DNA from: Lacinutrix mariniflava
Lineage (GTDB): Bacteria; Bacteroidota; Bacteroidia; Flavobacteriales; Flavobacteriaceae
Reading direction: 5' to 3'
Assembly (NCBI RefSeq): GCF_001418015.1
Contig: NZ_LIQG01000026.1
Span: forward strand, 1,054,001-1,118,000
DNA: 64,000 bases
Shown here: piece by piece, positions 25,286 to 35,058 of the stretch
Layout: the number at the start of each line of letters is the position of its first letter
How positions within the stretch are numbered: position 1 is the first letter of the stretch
Notes under the pieces: generated by a model
The model's database searches: none
The model's input: the letters and a program-made list of their open reading frames with translations, nothing else
What the model was told of the DNA's origin: nothing
Translations under genes and position numbers: made by a program

Positions 25286-27304
25286 TTAATCTATTACAAA
25301 AGCTCCCTTTTCACCAGTATAGTGAAAAGGGATTTTTTGTTTTAAACAGGTTGCTTTCCACCGCGCAACGTAAGATTTATAATTACTACCATCAGCAATA
25401 ATTTTTTCGGGCTTCAAGGAGTCTATTAATCTATCCATATTTATTCTTGGAGATTGTATAAGTAAAATGTAATCAGGTCTTAATCGCTTTACTTTGTAAA
25501 TACCTAGACTATCTATTATAAGAATAGTAGTGTTCTTAATCTTAATAAAGGATGGTGTTTTAAATGCATCAAGTTCTGTAATTGTATTGCCTATAGTATA
25601 ATCTGTTAAATTACTAAACTGAGAAAGACTATCTAAGTCCGAGTAAATATTGAGTTTATGCTGTGTCTTTTGCCCGATAACAGTATGCCTGCTTTTATGA
25701 AATAGAGTAAGAGTCTCTGTGCTATTGTCGTATTTAGTAAAGAAATTAACACTTTGAAAGAGTAAAACAGAAACTAATGTAAATTTCATCCATTTATAGT
25801 TCTTTTGGATTGCCAATTGTACAAATGCGATTGCAAATAGGTAAGCTGTAATAACTTGCCAGCCATTAAAAGAAATGTCTTTAAATAAGAAACTGTCTTG
25901 AAGCGATAACCATTTCATTAAATCATTCATACCAGAAATAATAAAACCAAAAGCATCAACAAGAAATTTTGGTAAAGCATTACACAAGGCAAGAATAATA
26001 ACCAAAATACCAATACCCAGAATAAAACCTAAAAACGGAATTATAATAATATTTGCAACAAAAAATAAACCTGGAAATTGATGGAAGTAGTATAAACTAA
26101 TGGGAACGACTCCAAACTGAGCAGCAATACCAACAGTAAAATAGTCCCAAACTTTAGATAAAACAAAATTTTTGGGTTGCCACAATTTTACTAATCTGGG
26201 CTGTATTGCAACAATAGCAACAACAGCCAAATAGCTTAACTGAAAACCAACATCAAACAAAAATAAAGGTTTAAAAAGGAGTAAAACAAATATCGATATA
26301 GCAAGCGTGTTGTAGATGTTAGTTGGTCGTCTTAAATGCATTCCAATAGCAATAATACTAAACATGGTAACGGCGCGAGTTACGGAGGCAGATAAGCCAG
26401 CGATTATAGCAAAACACCACATCAATACCACTAAAATTATAATAGTCGCCTCTTTGCCATATTTAAACCGTCTTAGAGGTTTTAAGGCAAAATTAAGGAG
26501 TAATAGTATCAATGCCACATGTAGGCCAGAAACAGCAAGAATATGTACAGCTCCAGCATCTGTATAGCTATCGTAAATGTCCTTACTAAGATCTTGTCGT
26601 TGTCCTAAAATGAGTGCATTAATAATGGCTAAAACATCAGGTTCAAAATCATAGATTTTTAATTTAGTATTTATAGTTTCTCTAACTAAATCGGCATAGC
26701 CATAAATGGTATGTTTGTTTTCGCTTACGCGGAAAAGCCTCTCGGGTCTAACGTAAAGTTGCTTATAGACATATTGTTTCTCTAGATAACTTCTATAATT
26801 AAATTGATATGGATTTATGGTGGAAACAATGGGTTGAAATCCTTCGGAAGTAATATAAATATTATCAACTTTTAAAACTTTATTTAGGCTATCTCTTGAA
26901 ACGTTAAGTAATGCTTTACCAGAAACGGAAGCATCATTAACCTTCAAAACATCAACAATATATTTAGCGTTATAATTTCCAGATTTTAAAGTGGTTCTAA
27001 TTCTAAAAGTGATTAGTTTATCGGCCGAATCAATATTTGTGTAGTTGTTTTTATCTAGTTTCTCGTTGTGGAAGTCAGTGACTAGAATTCCAATAGAAAC
27101 CATTGTTAAAAAGCTAGTAACTCCAAACCAAACAGTTTTTGTTTTACTGTTTTTAGAACTAAAATAGAAAAGTGTTAATACTAGTAAGAGTAAAACTGTT
27201 GCGCACAAAATAATAGGTAATGGAATTGCTGTAAAAAAAGCGATTAGAATTCCAAGAACTAGGCAAGCCGTTAATTTAATTATAGTGAAGTTAAGAAGTT
27301 TCAC
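25286..27304 (-). CDS. comEC: ComEC/Rec2-family DNA uptake channel protein
   Basis: ComEC forms the inner-membrane channel that takes single-stranded DNA into the cytoplasm during transformation. The 672-residue protein has N-terminal helices and a DUF4131-type domain (about 30-190). The competence membrane domain (about 215-490) includes the AVSGLHVALILLLLN signature. The C-terminal part (about 520-672) has lost most of the metallo-beta-lactamase motifs seen in longer ComEC proteins. This short form is usual in Flavobacteriia as far as I know. No other competence gene is close by, so actual transformability cannot be judged. Confidence 0.88.
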   Translation of the reverse strand: MKLLNFTIIKLTACLVLGILIAFFTAIPLPIILCATVLLLLVLTLFYFSSKNSKTKTVWFGVTSFLTMVSIGILVTDFHNEKLDKNNYTNIDSADKLITFRIRTTLKSGNYNAKYIVDVLKVNDASVSGKALLNVSRDSLNKVLKVDNIYITSEGFQPIVSTINPYQFNYRSYLEKQYVYKQLYVRPERLFRVSENKHTIYGYADLVRETINTKLKIYDFEPDVLAIINALILGQRQDLSKDIYDSYTDAGAVHILAVSGLHVALILLLLNFALKPLRRFKYGKEATIIILVVLMWCFAIIAGLSASVTRAVTMFSIIAIGMHLRRPTNIYNTLAISIFVLLLFKPLFLFDVGFQLSYLAVVAIVAIQPRLVKLWQPKNFVLSKVWDYFTVGIAAQFGVVPISLYYFHQFPGLFFVANIIIIPFLGFILGIGILVIILALCNALPKFLVDAFGFIISGMNDLMKWLSLQDSFLFKDISFNGWQVITAYLFAIAFVQLAIQKNYKWMKFTLVSVLLFQSVNFFTKYDNSTETLTLFHKSRHTVIGQKTQHKLNIYSDLDSLSQFSNLTDYTIGNTITELDAFKTPSFIKIKNTTILIIDSLGIYKVKRLRPDYILLIQSPRINMDRLIDSLKPEKIIADGSNYKSYVARWKATCLKQKIPFHYTGEKGAFVID
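25304..25338 (+). terminator. Terminator embedded in the convergent comEC coding end
   Basis: TCCCTTTTCAC (25304-25314) and GTGAAAAGGGA (25322-25332) form a perfect 11-bp stem with a 7-nt loop, then TTTTTTG. It ends the plus-strand thioredoxin-like transcript but lies within the last codons of comEC on the minus strand. Confidence 0.75.
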
Positions 27305-27413
27305 TCTTTGAAGATAGTAAATAAAAACTTACAAATAACTGATAATCAATCTAAAAGAATTGTTTTTCTATCTTGCTTGGTTTTAGGGGAGGCTATTAGT
27401 GTAGGAAACAGGC

Positions 27414-27950
27414 TTAAAGCACACGTCTTGCTTGTACAAAAGCAAGATACCAATATCTTTCTTTTAATTTTGAAGTAATAACACCTTTACTCGTAGTAGA
27501 GTGTATAAATTCCACATCACTACCATCTATTGCTGTAACTAAACCAACATGATTTACGCTACGATTATTTTTTTTCGTAGCAAAAAATAACAAATCACCT
27601 TTACGTACTTCTTTTAAATCTATCCAATCTCCTGATTTTGCCATTGCGCTCGAAACTCTAGGGATAGCAACGTTCTCTTCTTTAAATGCAGTATAAATTA
27701 AACCAGAACAATCCATTCCTTTTTTAGTTACACCACCATATTTATAACGTGTTCCTTCATAACTTTCTGCATTCTTAATAATAGATTGCGCTATTTTAGG
27801 AACAGCAACAGTGGAGGTATTAACTTTTTTTGATGTTCTCTTAATCGTTTTTGTAGTTTTCGATTTTTTTGTAATTACGCGTTTGTTTTTAGTACTTCCG
27901 CAACTAAATAATGTAATTATAGTAAGTAGGATCAAGGCAATTTTTCGCAT
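27414..27950 (-). CDS. NlpC/P60 (C40) peptidoglycan endopeptidase lipoprotein
   Basis: This lipid-anchored cell-wall hydrolase has 178 residues. The lipobox LFSC gives C17 as the lipidation site, and a basic Lys/Thr-rich linker (18-50) follows. The NlpC/P60 domain has the catalytic C81 (MDCSGLI) and H134 (VNHVG), with a later polar residue expected in the FIHS segment. Members of this family cut between D-glutamate and diaminopimelate in stem peptides. It stands between comEC and lpxB with its own flanking spacers. Confidence 0.9.
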   Translation of the reverse strand: MRKIALILLTIITLFSCGSTKNKRVITKKSKTTKTIKRTSKKVNTSTVAVPKIAQSIIKNAESYEGTRYKYGGVTKKGMDCSGLIYTAFKEENVAIPRVSSAMAKSGDWIDLKEVRKGDLLFFATKKNNRSVNHVGLVTAIDGSDVEFIHSTTSKGVITSKLKERYWYLAFVQARRVL

Positions 27951-28075
27951 ATTGTAAATGTAAAAATTTTATTTTAAGTTTTAGTTAAACTCTATTTTGA
28001 ATTGTTATAATATTTTTGACAGTTGAAATTTTGCGACATTACTTATTCTTTTAATAATTTTAAGCCTACGATACT

Positions 28076-28096
28076 AGCATGCTTTTTTAGCATGCT
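28076..28096. repeat. Inverted repeat in the spacer between lpxB and the NlpC/P60 gene
   Basis: AGCATGCT occurs twice (28076-28083 and 28089-28096), separated by TTTTT. The unit is itself palindromic, so the pair can form a hairpin. No long T tract follows on either strand, so terminator function is doubtful. The rest of the 271-bp spacer shows no gene. Confidence 0.4.
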
Positions 28097-28221
28097 TGCT
28101 TATTTAGTTTTCTAGTAATTTCAAAAGGTGGTCAGTTTTAGTATTCATATAAAACTCTAAAACTACAAAAGCACTATTTATTTTATAGTAACCATTTTAG
28201 ATTTCTACCCAAAACGAGACT

Positions 28222-29346
28222 CTAATTAGCGCTAGTTTTAATAGAATTGTAAATAAGTTTAGCGGTGTTTTGGCTAGCGCCTTTTCCTCCTAAATCTCTT
28301 TCTAAATCGTAATAATCTGTAAAGAATTTTGTGCGTTCGTATTCATCAAGTAAAATATCTAACTCTTTTTTTAATCTTTTAGTATTAAAATGGTCTTGAA
28401 TAAGTTCTGTTACCGATTCTTTATTCAAAATTAAATTTACGAGAGAAATATATTCTAAGTTTACCACGCGTTTACCAATTTGGTAAGACAGCCAACTACC
28501 TTTATAGCAAACCACTTGAGGAACTTTAAATAATGCAGTTTCTAATGTTGCCGTTCCAGAAGTAACTAAGGCAGCTGTAGAAACACTAAGTAAATCGTAT
28601 GTTTTATTGTTTAAAAAATGAACGTTAGATTTTTTAATAAACTGTTGGTAAAATTCATAATCCTGACCTGGAGCACCTGCTATAACAAATTGGTGCTCTT
28701 TATAATCGTCTACCAAACTAAGCATAACAGAGAGGATTTTTTTTATCTCTTGTTTTCTACTTCCTGGTAATAACGCAATAATTGGTTTGTCGCTTAAGCC
28801 ATTTTGTGTTCTAAATTTAGACTCGTCTACTTGGTGTCTGTCTCCAATGGCATCAATTAATGGATGGCCAACAAAATGTACAGGGAATTTGTGTTTGTCT
28901 TCGTAAAACTGCTTCTCGAAAGGCAGTATAACATACATTTGGTCTACATCCCTTTTTATGTCTTTAATTCTCCCTTCTTTCCAAGCCCATATTTGAGGCG
29001 AGATATAATAATGGTTTTTAAAGCCTTTAGGTTTTGCCCATTTAGCAATACGCAAATTAAATCCAGGGTAGTCTATGTAGATAATAACATCTGGATTAAA
29101 TGTTTCGATATCTTGTTTGCAAAAAGACAGGTTTTTTGCAATGGTTCTTAGGTTCATTATTACTTCCGAAAAGCCCATAAAAGCAAGCTCGCGATAGTGT
29201 TTTACTAACGTTCCACCTTGAGCTTCCATTAAGTCTCCTCCCCAAAACCTAAAATCGGCATTTGCATCTTCACGGCGCAAGGCCTTCATGAGGTTTGAAC
29301 CATGAAGATCGCCAGAAGCTTCTCCAGAAATAATATAGTATTTCAT
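28222..29346 (-). CDS. lpxB: Lipid-A-disaccharide synthase
   Basis: LpxB joins UDP-2,3-diacylglucosamine and lipid X to form the lipid A disaccharide, at the inner face of the cytoplasmic membrane. The 374-residue length is normal. Family motifs visible are ISGEASGDLHGSNLMKAL at the N-terminus, FWGGDLMEAQGG, IDYPGFNLRIAKWAK (about 92-106), YYISPQIWAWKEGR (about 113-126) and LLPGSRKQEI (about 193-202). The SGTATLETAL block (about 263-272) is also present. It lies downstream of surE and the small membrane protein gene on the same strand. Confidence 0.95.
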   Translation of the reverse strand: MKYYIISGEASGDLHGSNLMKALRREDANADFRFWGGDLMEAQGGTLVKHYRELAFMGFSEVIMNLRTIAKNLSFCKQDIETFNPDVIIYIDYPGFNLRIAKWAKPKGFKNHYYISPQIWAWKEGRIKDIKRDVDQMYVILPFEKQFYEDKHKFPVHFVGHPLIDAIGDRHQVDESKFRTQNGLSDKPIIALLPGSRKQEIKKILSVMLSLVDDYKEHQFVIAGAPGQDYEFYQQFIKKSNVHFLNNKTYDLLSVSTAALVTSGTATLETALFKVPQVVCYKGSWLSYQIGKRVVNLEYISLVNLILNKESVTELIQDHFNTKRLKKELDILLDEYERTKFFTDYYDLERDLGGKGASQNTAKLIYNSIKTSAN

Positions 29347-29435
29347 GTGGTTGATATTATTGTTTTTTTAAAGTCGCAGATTACATCCAAATAAACAATT
29401 TATTATTTAAAGTTTTAGTTAGGATGTTTAATGTC

Positions 29436-29723
29436 TTACAACTTATTTATAATAAAAATTAAAGCTACTAAAACAATAGCAATTAAAACACCTTTTGAGT
29501 AATCTTCTTTTTTCTTATTTAAAAAATAATAGAAAACAGGTAAATTTAGTAAAACGCCTATACTAGCGCGCTTTCCTAAAACATTTGTAGATAATATTCT
29601 ATTCCCAATTTCCTGAAAAGATAAATCTAATTTTAATCCAATAATTATGGTGTAAATAGAAATTCCAATAAAGGTTGTAATTATACCAATAAGAAATCCA
29701 ATAATAATAGCTTTTTTATTCAT
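29436..29723 (-). CDS. Small three-helix membrane protein next to surE
   Basis: This protein of about 95 residues starts at MNKKAIIIGFLIG; that start overlaps the surE stop by 8 nt, suggesting translational coupling. An upstream in-frame ATG at 29756 would extend into surE and is less likely. Hydrophobic stretches are at about 4-30, 55-70 and 77-94, with a KKKED turn between the last two. No known domain is recognised. Position between surE and lpxB suggests an envelope role, without firmer evidence. Confidence 0.65.
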   Translation of the reverse strand: MNKKAIIIGFLIGIITTFIGISIYTIIIGLKLDLSFQEIGNRILSTNVLGKRASIGVLLNLPVFYYFLNKKKEDYSKGVLIAIVLVALIFIINKL

Positions 29724-30492
29724 TAAAATTCCAAGTGTTAAGTTGTTGTATGGCATGATGAGCGGTCAAGTCGAATTGCACAGGAACAACAGAAATATAA
29801 CCGTTCTCTAGGGCCCATTCATCGGTATCTTCACCTTTATCGTAATTTACAAATGTTCCCGTTAGCCAATAGTAATCTTTGCCTTGAGGCGTTTTTCGTT
29901 TATCAAACTCTTCTTTCCAGTTCGCTTTCGCTTGTCTGCAAATTTTTATACCTTTTAATTCGTTTTTGTCTAACTTGGGTATGTTTACGTTAAGTACAAT
30001 ACCTTCAGCTAAACCTTTATTTAAAACATTTGAAGTGATCGTTTTAATATAAGATTTTGAATGTTCAAAATTAGCATTCCATTTGTAGTCTAAAAGTGAA
30101 AACCCAATAGCAGGAATACCTTCAATTCCAGCTTCTATTGCTGCACTCATTGTTCCAGAATAAATAACATTTATTGAGGAGTTGCTGCCATGGTTTATGC
30201 CAGAAACAACCAGGTCTGGTCGTCTGTCAAGAATTTCGTTTACAGCAATTTTCACACAATCTGCTGGAGTACCCGAGCAACTATAGGCATCGTAGTCTCC
30301 ATTTTCTACGTGAATTTTTTCAATGTGTAAAGTAGAATCTAATGTTATAGCATGTCCCATTCCACTTTGTGGACTATCTGGAGCTACAACTACAACGTCT
30401 CCCAAGGTTTTCATAATGCTTACCAAAGTGCGAATGCCTGGAGCCGTTATACCGTCGTCGTTTGTAATTAAAATTAGTGGTTTGTTTTTCAT
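29716..30492 (-). CDS. surE: 5'/3'-nucleotidase SurE
   Basis: SurE is a metal-dependent phosphatase of nucleoside monophosphates, linked to stress survival. The 258-residue protein has the family N-terminus LILITNDDGITAPG (D12 and D13 bind metal) and PDSPQSGMGHAITL (the metal-binding Ser). SGINHGSNSS (the Asn ligand) and YSGTMSAAIEAG complete the active site. It begins a minus-strand run surE - small membrane protein - lpxB. A 257-bp divergent spacer separates it from the protease gene. Confidence 0.95.
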   Translation of the reverse strand: MKNKPLILITNDDGITAPGIRTLVSIMKTLGDVVVVAPDSPQSGMGHAITLDSTLHIEKIHVENGDYDAYSCSGTPADCVKIAVNEILDRRPDLVVSGINHGSNSSINVIYSGTMSAAIEAGIEGIPAIGFSLLDYKWNANFEHSKSYIKTITSNVLNKGLAEGIVLNVNIPKLDKNELKGIKICRQAKANWKEEFDKRKTPQGKDYYWLTGTFVNYDKGEDTDEWALENGYISVVPVQFDLTAHHAIQQLNTWNFNE

Positions 30493-30749
30493 TTAAAGCC
30501 TTTAATAACAAGCTAAAATACATAATTTCTATAGTATTCAGCTAATTTTAGTGGTTTAACAAAAAATTAGGGTGTCTACAGATACTTGGCACGGTTTTTT
30601 CTTCTATTTTAGTGGAAATTTTTCCATCAACAAGGATAGTAAAATAGATAAAATAATATATGTAATAAGTATGTTTTAAAGATTTTCATTTAAAAGAAAT
30701 GATTAATAACGATTTACATATTACTGTAATAAACAATAAATAACAACGT

Positions 30750-32891
30750 ATGAAAAGGAAATATAATATACTAATGTTAGTGCTTTTATTAGCCTTTGGA
30801 TCTTGTAGTTTTACTACCAAAGTGGATAACGATCCGGATAAAGATAAACTTTTGGTACAGATTATTACATTGGCTTTAGAGCAGCTACATTTTGAACCAA
30901 AAGATTTTAACGATGAATTCTCTAAAGATGTTTACACAACATATTTAACACAAATAGATCCTTTAAAGCGTTTCTTTTTAAAGAGTGATATCGAAGAATT
31001 TCAAAAGTTTGAAACCGAAATTGATGATGAACTGAAAGCATACGATATTACATTTTTTAATGTAACTAACGAACGCTTAGTACAGCGAATGCAGGAAGCT
31101 AAAACTTACTATAAAGAGGTTTTAGAGAAGCCTTTCGATTTTAATATAGATGAAGATTTTGATACAGATTACGAAAATCATGACTATGTAAAGAGTAAGA
31201 AAAAACTCAAGGATCGCTGGAGACAATTATTAAAGTTTAGTACGATTTCTAATTACGATGAATTAATTAGAACACAAGAAAGAGATACTGTTGCAACAGA
31301 AGATGGTAAAATAAAAGAGAAGAAATCTCTTAAAGCAATAGAGATTGAAGCGCGCGAGGAAACCTTAAAAAATCTAGATGTATATTATATAGATTATGTT
31401 GATGATTTACAACGCAAAGATTGGTTTGCAATGTATATAAATGCTATTGTTGAAGAATTCGACCCGCATACCTCTTATTTTGCACCAAGAGATAAAGAAC
31501 GTTTTGACCAACAAATGTCGGGTAAATTAGAAGGTATTGGAGCAAGACTTTCTAAAAGGATGGATTATACTAAAATTGTTGAAGTTATTTCTGGAGGACC
31601 AGCTTGGAGAGGTCAAGATTTAGAAGTTGGAGATATTATTTTAAAAGTGCGTCAAGAAGAAGAAGAAAAAGCAGTTAGTATTGTAGGTATGCGTATTGAC
31701 GATGCTATAAAATTAATAAAAGGACCAAAAGGAACTAATGTGTATTTAACTCTTAAAAAGGTTGATGGCTCAATAGAAGATATTATAATTACAAGAGATA
31801 TTGTAGAGTTGGAAGAAACGTATGCTAAATCCTCTACAGTTATTAAAAATGACAAAAAATATGGAGTTATAAATCTTCCTAAGTTTTATATTGATTTTAC
31901 CGATTATAATGAGCGTAATGCCGCTTCAGATATTAAGCAAGAAATTGAAAGATTAAAAGCAGAAGGAATGGAAGGTTTGGTTTTAGACCTTAGAAATAAT
32001 GGAGGAGGATCTCTAAAAACAGTTGTGGATATCGCAGGTTTATTTATTAAAGATGGACCAATTGTACAAGTACGATCTACAAACGAACCCAAAGAGGTTT
32101 TAAAAGATACAGACGATGCTATTATTTGGGATGGACCTTTAGTGATCATGGTTAATGAGTTGTCAGCATCAGCATCAGAGATTTTAGCTGCAGCAATGCA
32201 AGATTACAAACGTGCTATTATTATTGGAAGTAAGCAGACTTATGGTAAAGGAACGGTTCAAAATATATTAGATTTAAACCGTATGGTACGTCAAAGTTCT
32301 CATGGAGACCTAGGAGCTATTAAAATTACACGTCAGAAATTTTATAGAATTAATGGAGGTTCAACGCAGTTAGAAGGCGTAAAGAGTGATATTGTAGTAC
32401 CAGACCGTTATAGCTTTGTAGATATTGGAGAGCGTGATCAACGTAATCCATTACCTTGGGATAAAATTGAAGCTGTAAAGTACGATTCGTGGAATAGTTA
32501 TTTCGATTACGATACAACTATAAGTAATAGTAAAGCACGTATGGAAAACAATACGCAACTAAAACTTATTGAAGAAAATGCGAAATGGATTAAAACACAA
32601 ATGGATGAGAATATATATTCTTTAAATTATAAAAAGTATAAAGCGGAGCTGAAAGCTGATGAAGAGAAAGCAAAAGAATACGATGCGATTTCGGAATATA
32701 AAACAAACTTAACATTCGAGTCTTTACCTTATGAAACTTCTCTTTTTGAAAAAGATACGGTTTTAAAAGAAAAACGCGATAGATGGCACAAAAGCCTAAG
32801 TAAAGATGTTTATTTAGAGGAAGCATTAAATGTTATTAATGATTTAAAAATGACCTACGAAATAAAAAAAGTAGCCACTATAAAAAAATAA
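30750..32891 (+). CDS. Tail-specific (carboxy-terminal processing) protease
   Basis: This S41-family periplasmic protease trims C-termini of proteins. The 713-residue protein has a lipoprotein-like N-terminus (FGSCSF, Cys near 19) and an N-terminal helical domain (about 40-235). A PDZ domain follows (about 255-345, GKLEGIGARL, GGPAWRGQDLEVGDIILKV). The peptidase domain has the catalytic serine in NELSASASEILAAA and the lysine in SKQTYGKGTVQ. A long C-terminal DUF3340-like region ends the protein. An ABC permease gene follows 6 nt later. Confidence 0.93.
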   Translation: MKRKYNILMLVLLLAFGSCSFTTKVDNDPDKDKLLVQIITLALEQLHFEPKDFNDEFSKDVYTTYLTQIDPLKRFFLKSDIEEFQKFETEIDDELKAYDITFFNVTNERLVQRMQEAKTYYKEVLEKPFDFNIDEDFDTDYENHDYVKSKKKLKDRWRQLLKFSTISNYDELIRTQERDTVATEDGKIKEKKSLKAIEIEAREETLKNLDVYYIDYVDDLQRKDWFAMYINAIVEEFDPHTSYFAPRDKERFDQQMSGKLEGIGARLSKRMDYTKIVEVISGGPAWRGQDLEVGDIILKVRQEEEEKAVSIVGMRIDDAIKLIKGPKGTNVYLTLKKVDGSIEDIIITRDIVELEETYAKSSTVIKNDKKYGVINLPKFYIDFTDYNERNAASDIKQEIERLKAEGMEGLVLDLRNNGGGSLKTVVDIAGLFIKDGPIVQVRSTNEPKEVLKDTDDAIIWDGPLVIMVNELSASASEILAAAMQDYKRAIIIGSKQTYGKGTVQNILDLNRMVRQSSHGDLGAIKITRQKFYRINGGSTQLEGVKSDIVVPDRYSFVDIGERDQRNPLPWDKIEAVKYDSWNSYFDYDTTISNSKARMENNTQLKLIEENAKWIKTQMDENIYSLNYKKYKAELKADEEKAKEYDAISEYKTNLTFESLPYETSLFEKDTVLKEKRDRWHKSLSKDVYLEEALNVINDLKMTYEIKKVATIKK

Positions 32892-32897
32892 AAGACA

Positions 32898-33989
32898 TTG
32901 AGTACGAAAGCAAACTCATTAAGTAAATTAGCGCTCCAAAAATTCAAAAAGAATTTTTGGGGCGTTTTTAGTTTCTATTTTATCGTATTTGTAGGTGTGA
33001 TTTCTGTGTTTGCATATGTTTTTGCTCCAGATAATTCTAGGCACGCCAACCAAATGCATGTTTCGATACATTCCAAAGCTCCCGGTTTTAGTATCGCTCT
33101 ATTGGTTTTGCCTTCTCAAATTGAAAACGAACAGGGTTTCTTTGATAAATTATTCTTCGGAAATATTAATACTGTAACAGAAATTCCAATATCTCAACAC
33201 ACTATTTCTGGTAGTACAATACATTATACTGAATATGCTTCCGATGGATTAAAAGGTATTGAGAAATCTTTTACTATTGAAGATAATACCATTCAGCCGG
33301 AAACATTAATAACAACAAAAACATTCTATTTAGGAACCGATAAATATGGTCGAGATTTACTTAGTCGTGTCTTAGTAGGTGCTCGAATTTCATTTTTTAT
33401 TGGGTTTGTAGCTGTGTTTATTTCCCTGTTTATTGGAATATTTATGGGAAGTGTAGCAGGTTATTTTGGAGGTAAAGTAGATGCTTTTATTATGTGGATA
33501 ATAAACGTGACTTGGTCCATACCAACACTCTTATTAGTTATCGCAATTACCTTAGCGTTAGGAAAAGGTTTTTGGCAAGTATTTATTGCTGTAGGTTTAA
33601 CAATGTGGGTAGAAGTAGCAAGAGTGGTTAGAGGCCAGATTATTAGTGCAAAAGAAATGCAATATGTAACCGCAGCTCGTGCTTTAGGTTTTAATAATTT
33701 TTGCATAATTTCTAAGCATATTTTACCAAACATAATGGCTCCAGTAATTGTAATTTGCGCAGCAAATTTCGCTGCTGCAATATTAATAGAAAGTGGCTTA
33801 AGTTTTTTAGGTATTGGAGCTCAACCACCAATGGCAAGTTGGGGCGCAATGATAAAGGATCATTATAATTATATTATTCTTGGTAAACCGTATTTAGCCA
33901 TTATTCCTGGCTTATGTATTATGTTTTTGGTTATGGCATTTATGCTAATTGGTAATGCTTTACGTGATGCTTTAGATGTAAAAAATTAA
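32898..33989 (+). CDS. ABC transporter permease, DppC/OppC type
   Basis: This 363-residue inner-membrane subunit of a peptide- or nickel-type ABC importer has an N-terminal OppC-like helix (about 20-42) and then a soluble insert (about 50-150). The permease core has GTDKYGRDLLSRVLVGARISF and the EAA-type loop VRGQIISAKEMQYVTAARALGF. The start is probably TTG at 32898, seven nucleotides after the protease stop; no ATG gives a complete N-terminus. No other subunit (ATPase, second permease, binding protein) lies nearby, so partners must be encoded elsewhere. A strong bidirectional terminator follows. Confidence 0.88.
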   Translation: MSTKANSLSKLALQKFKKNFWGVFSFYFIVFVGVISVFAYVFAPDNSRHANQMHVSIHSKAPGFSIALLVLPSQIENEQGFFDKLFFGNINTVTEIPISQHTISGSTIHYTEYASDGLKGIEKSFTIEDNTIQPETLITTKTFYLGTDKYGRDLLSRVLVGARISFFIGFVAVFISLFIGIFMGSVAGYFGGKVDAFIMWIINVTWSIPTLLLVIAITLALGKGFWQVFIAVGLTMWVEVARVVRGQIISAKEMQYVTAARALGFNNFCIISKHILPNIMAPVIVICAANFAAAILIESGLSFLGIGAQPPMASWGAMIKDHYNYIILGKPYLAIIPGLCIMFLVMAFMLIGNALRDALDVKN

Positions 33990-34030
33990 TTATAATTAGA
34001 CTTCTCGACTACGGTTAAGACGTTTTATGT

Positions 34031-34082
34031 AAAAAGTAATATCCTATAAGGTTTATAAAAATCTTATAGGATATTACTTTTT
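34031..34082. terminator. Bidirectional terminator between convergent genes
   Basis: A perfect 20-bp inverted repeat (34031-34050 with 34063-34082) flanks a 12-nt loop, with five A on one side and five T on the other. It serves both the ABC permease (+) and the convergent lipoprotein gene (-). Confidence 0.9.
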
Positions 34083-34096
34083 AATATATTGAGCTT

Positions 34097-34888
34097 TTAA
34101 CAGCCGCCTTTAGGCCCAAAAGTAAACGTTAGTTCTTGTTCCATTGTTTCGCCTTTTGCATTTTTAGCAGGTTGCCATTTTCCTGGCATATTCACAATAA
34201 GTTCTTTTAGTTTAGTATCTAATTCTGGGTAATTGGTTGAAAAATGCATGGTTACATTTTCTACAAATCCTTCTTTTGTAATTGTAAAATAAACTTTATT
34301 CGCACGTATTTTCTTATTACTTAAATTAGCCGTTTCTGTTTTAGTATTTTTAATAAGATAATTAATTAAAGCGTCTTCTCCTTCAGTATAAAAAGCTTGC
34401 GTTTCTGGAACAATGGTATAATGCGGATTGTATTTTTTTTCTTCAGAAATACTACCGTCAATATTTTTTTCTACAAAAAGTGTTTTCATAGAAAAGTGTT
34501 TAGAGTAGTCAAGCGATTTAAAAAATGATTTTTGAGCACCTGTTAGGTTAACCGAATTAACAAATTCTCTCTTGTCTGTTCGCCTATCTTTTTCTATAAT
34601 TATTATTTCAGTAGCATTAACTTTTTCAATGCGGGTGTTCTCGTCATCATTATTAAAAGGAAAAATTGTTGTTGCACTATCTAAATCTGTTTTGCTAATA
34701 GGTGCAAACCTTGAACCTATTCCGTAGTAATACTCAGACTCATTTTTGCCAGTTGTTATGTTTTTGTCGCCTACATCAAGTTGTACAAAGTCTTTTGAAG
34801 TGGTAATGTTTTCGTTAGAATTATTGCAGCTAGTAAAACTACAAGTGATTATAATTGATAGACTTAATATGATGTTTTGATTTTTCAT
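34097..34888 (-). CDS. Lipoprotein with TonB-C-like C-terminal domain
   Basis: This 263-residue protein has a signal peptide with lipobox SFTSC (Cys at about 21). The middle region is of unknown type. The C-terminal stretch of about 80 residues (NKKIRANKVYFTITKEGFVENVTMH, then MPGKWQPAKNAKGETMEQELTFTFG) resembles the C-terminal domain of TonB-family energy transducers. Unlike true TonB, it has a lipid anchor instead of a membrane helix and no proline-rich spacer. It is therefore unlikely to transduce energy and may act as a binding module. It ends in GGC. Confidence 0.7.
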   Translation of the reverse strand: MKNQNIILSLSIIITCSFTSCNNSNENITTSKDFVQLDVGDKNITTGKNESEYYYGIGSRFAPISKTDLDSATTIFPFNNDDENTRIEKVNATEIIIIEKDRRTDKREFVNSVNLTGAQKSFFKSLDYSKHFSMKTLFVEKNIDGSISEEKKYNPHYTIVPETQAFYTEGEDALINYLIKNTKTETANLSNKKIRANKVYFTITKEGFVENVTMHFSTNYPELDTKLKELIVNMPGKWQPAKNAKGETMEQELTFTFGPKGGC

Positions 34889-35058
34889 AATTATTATATT
34901 TAAAGATTAGTATCTGTCAAATATATGTGCAGTCCAATGTTTGTCTTGTACAACAAATGTGAAAAAAGTGCAAAATTTATGTAAAACGACTTATTTAATA
35001 TTGGTAATAGTAGCTATTTGTTTAGTAAGGAGTGTTTCTTAAATAAAAAAGAAAAGAT

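Noticed and set aside
28021-28221. Possible small RNA in the lpxB upstream/NlpC spacer, prompted by the AGCATGCT hairpin
   Set aside because: No promoter box with proper spacing or terminator T-run accompanies the hairpin, so only the inverted repeat is reported.
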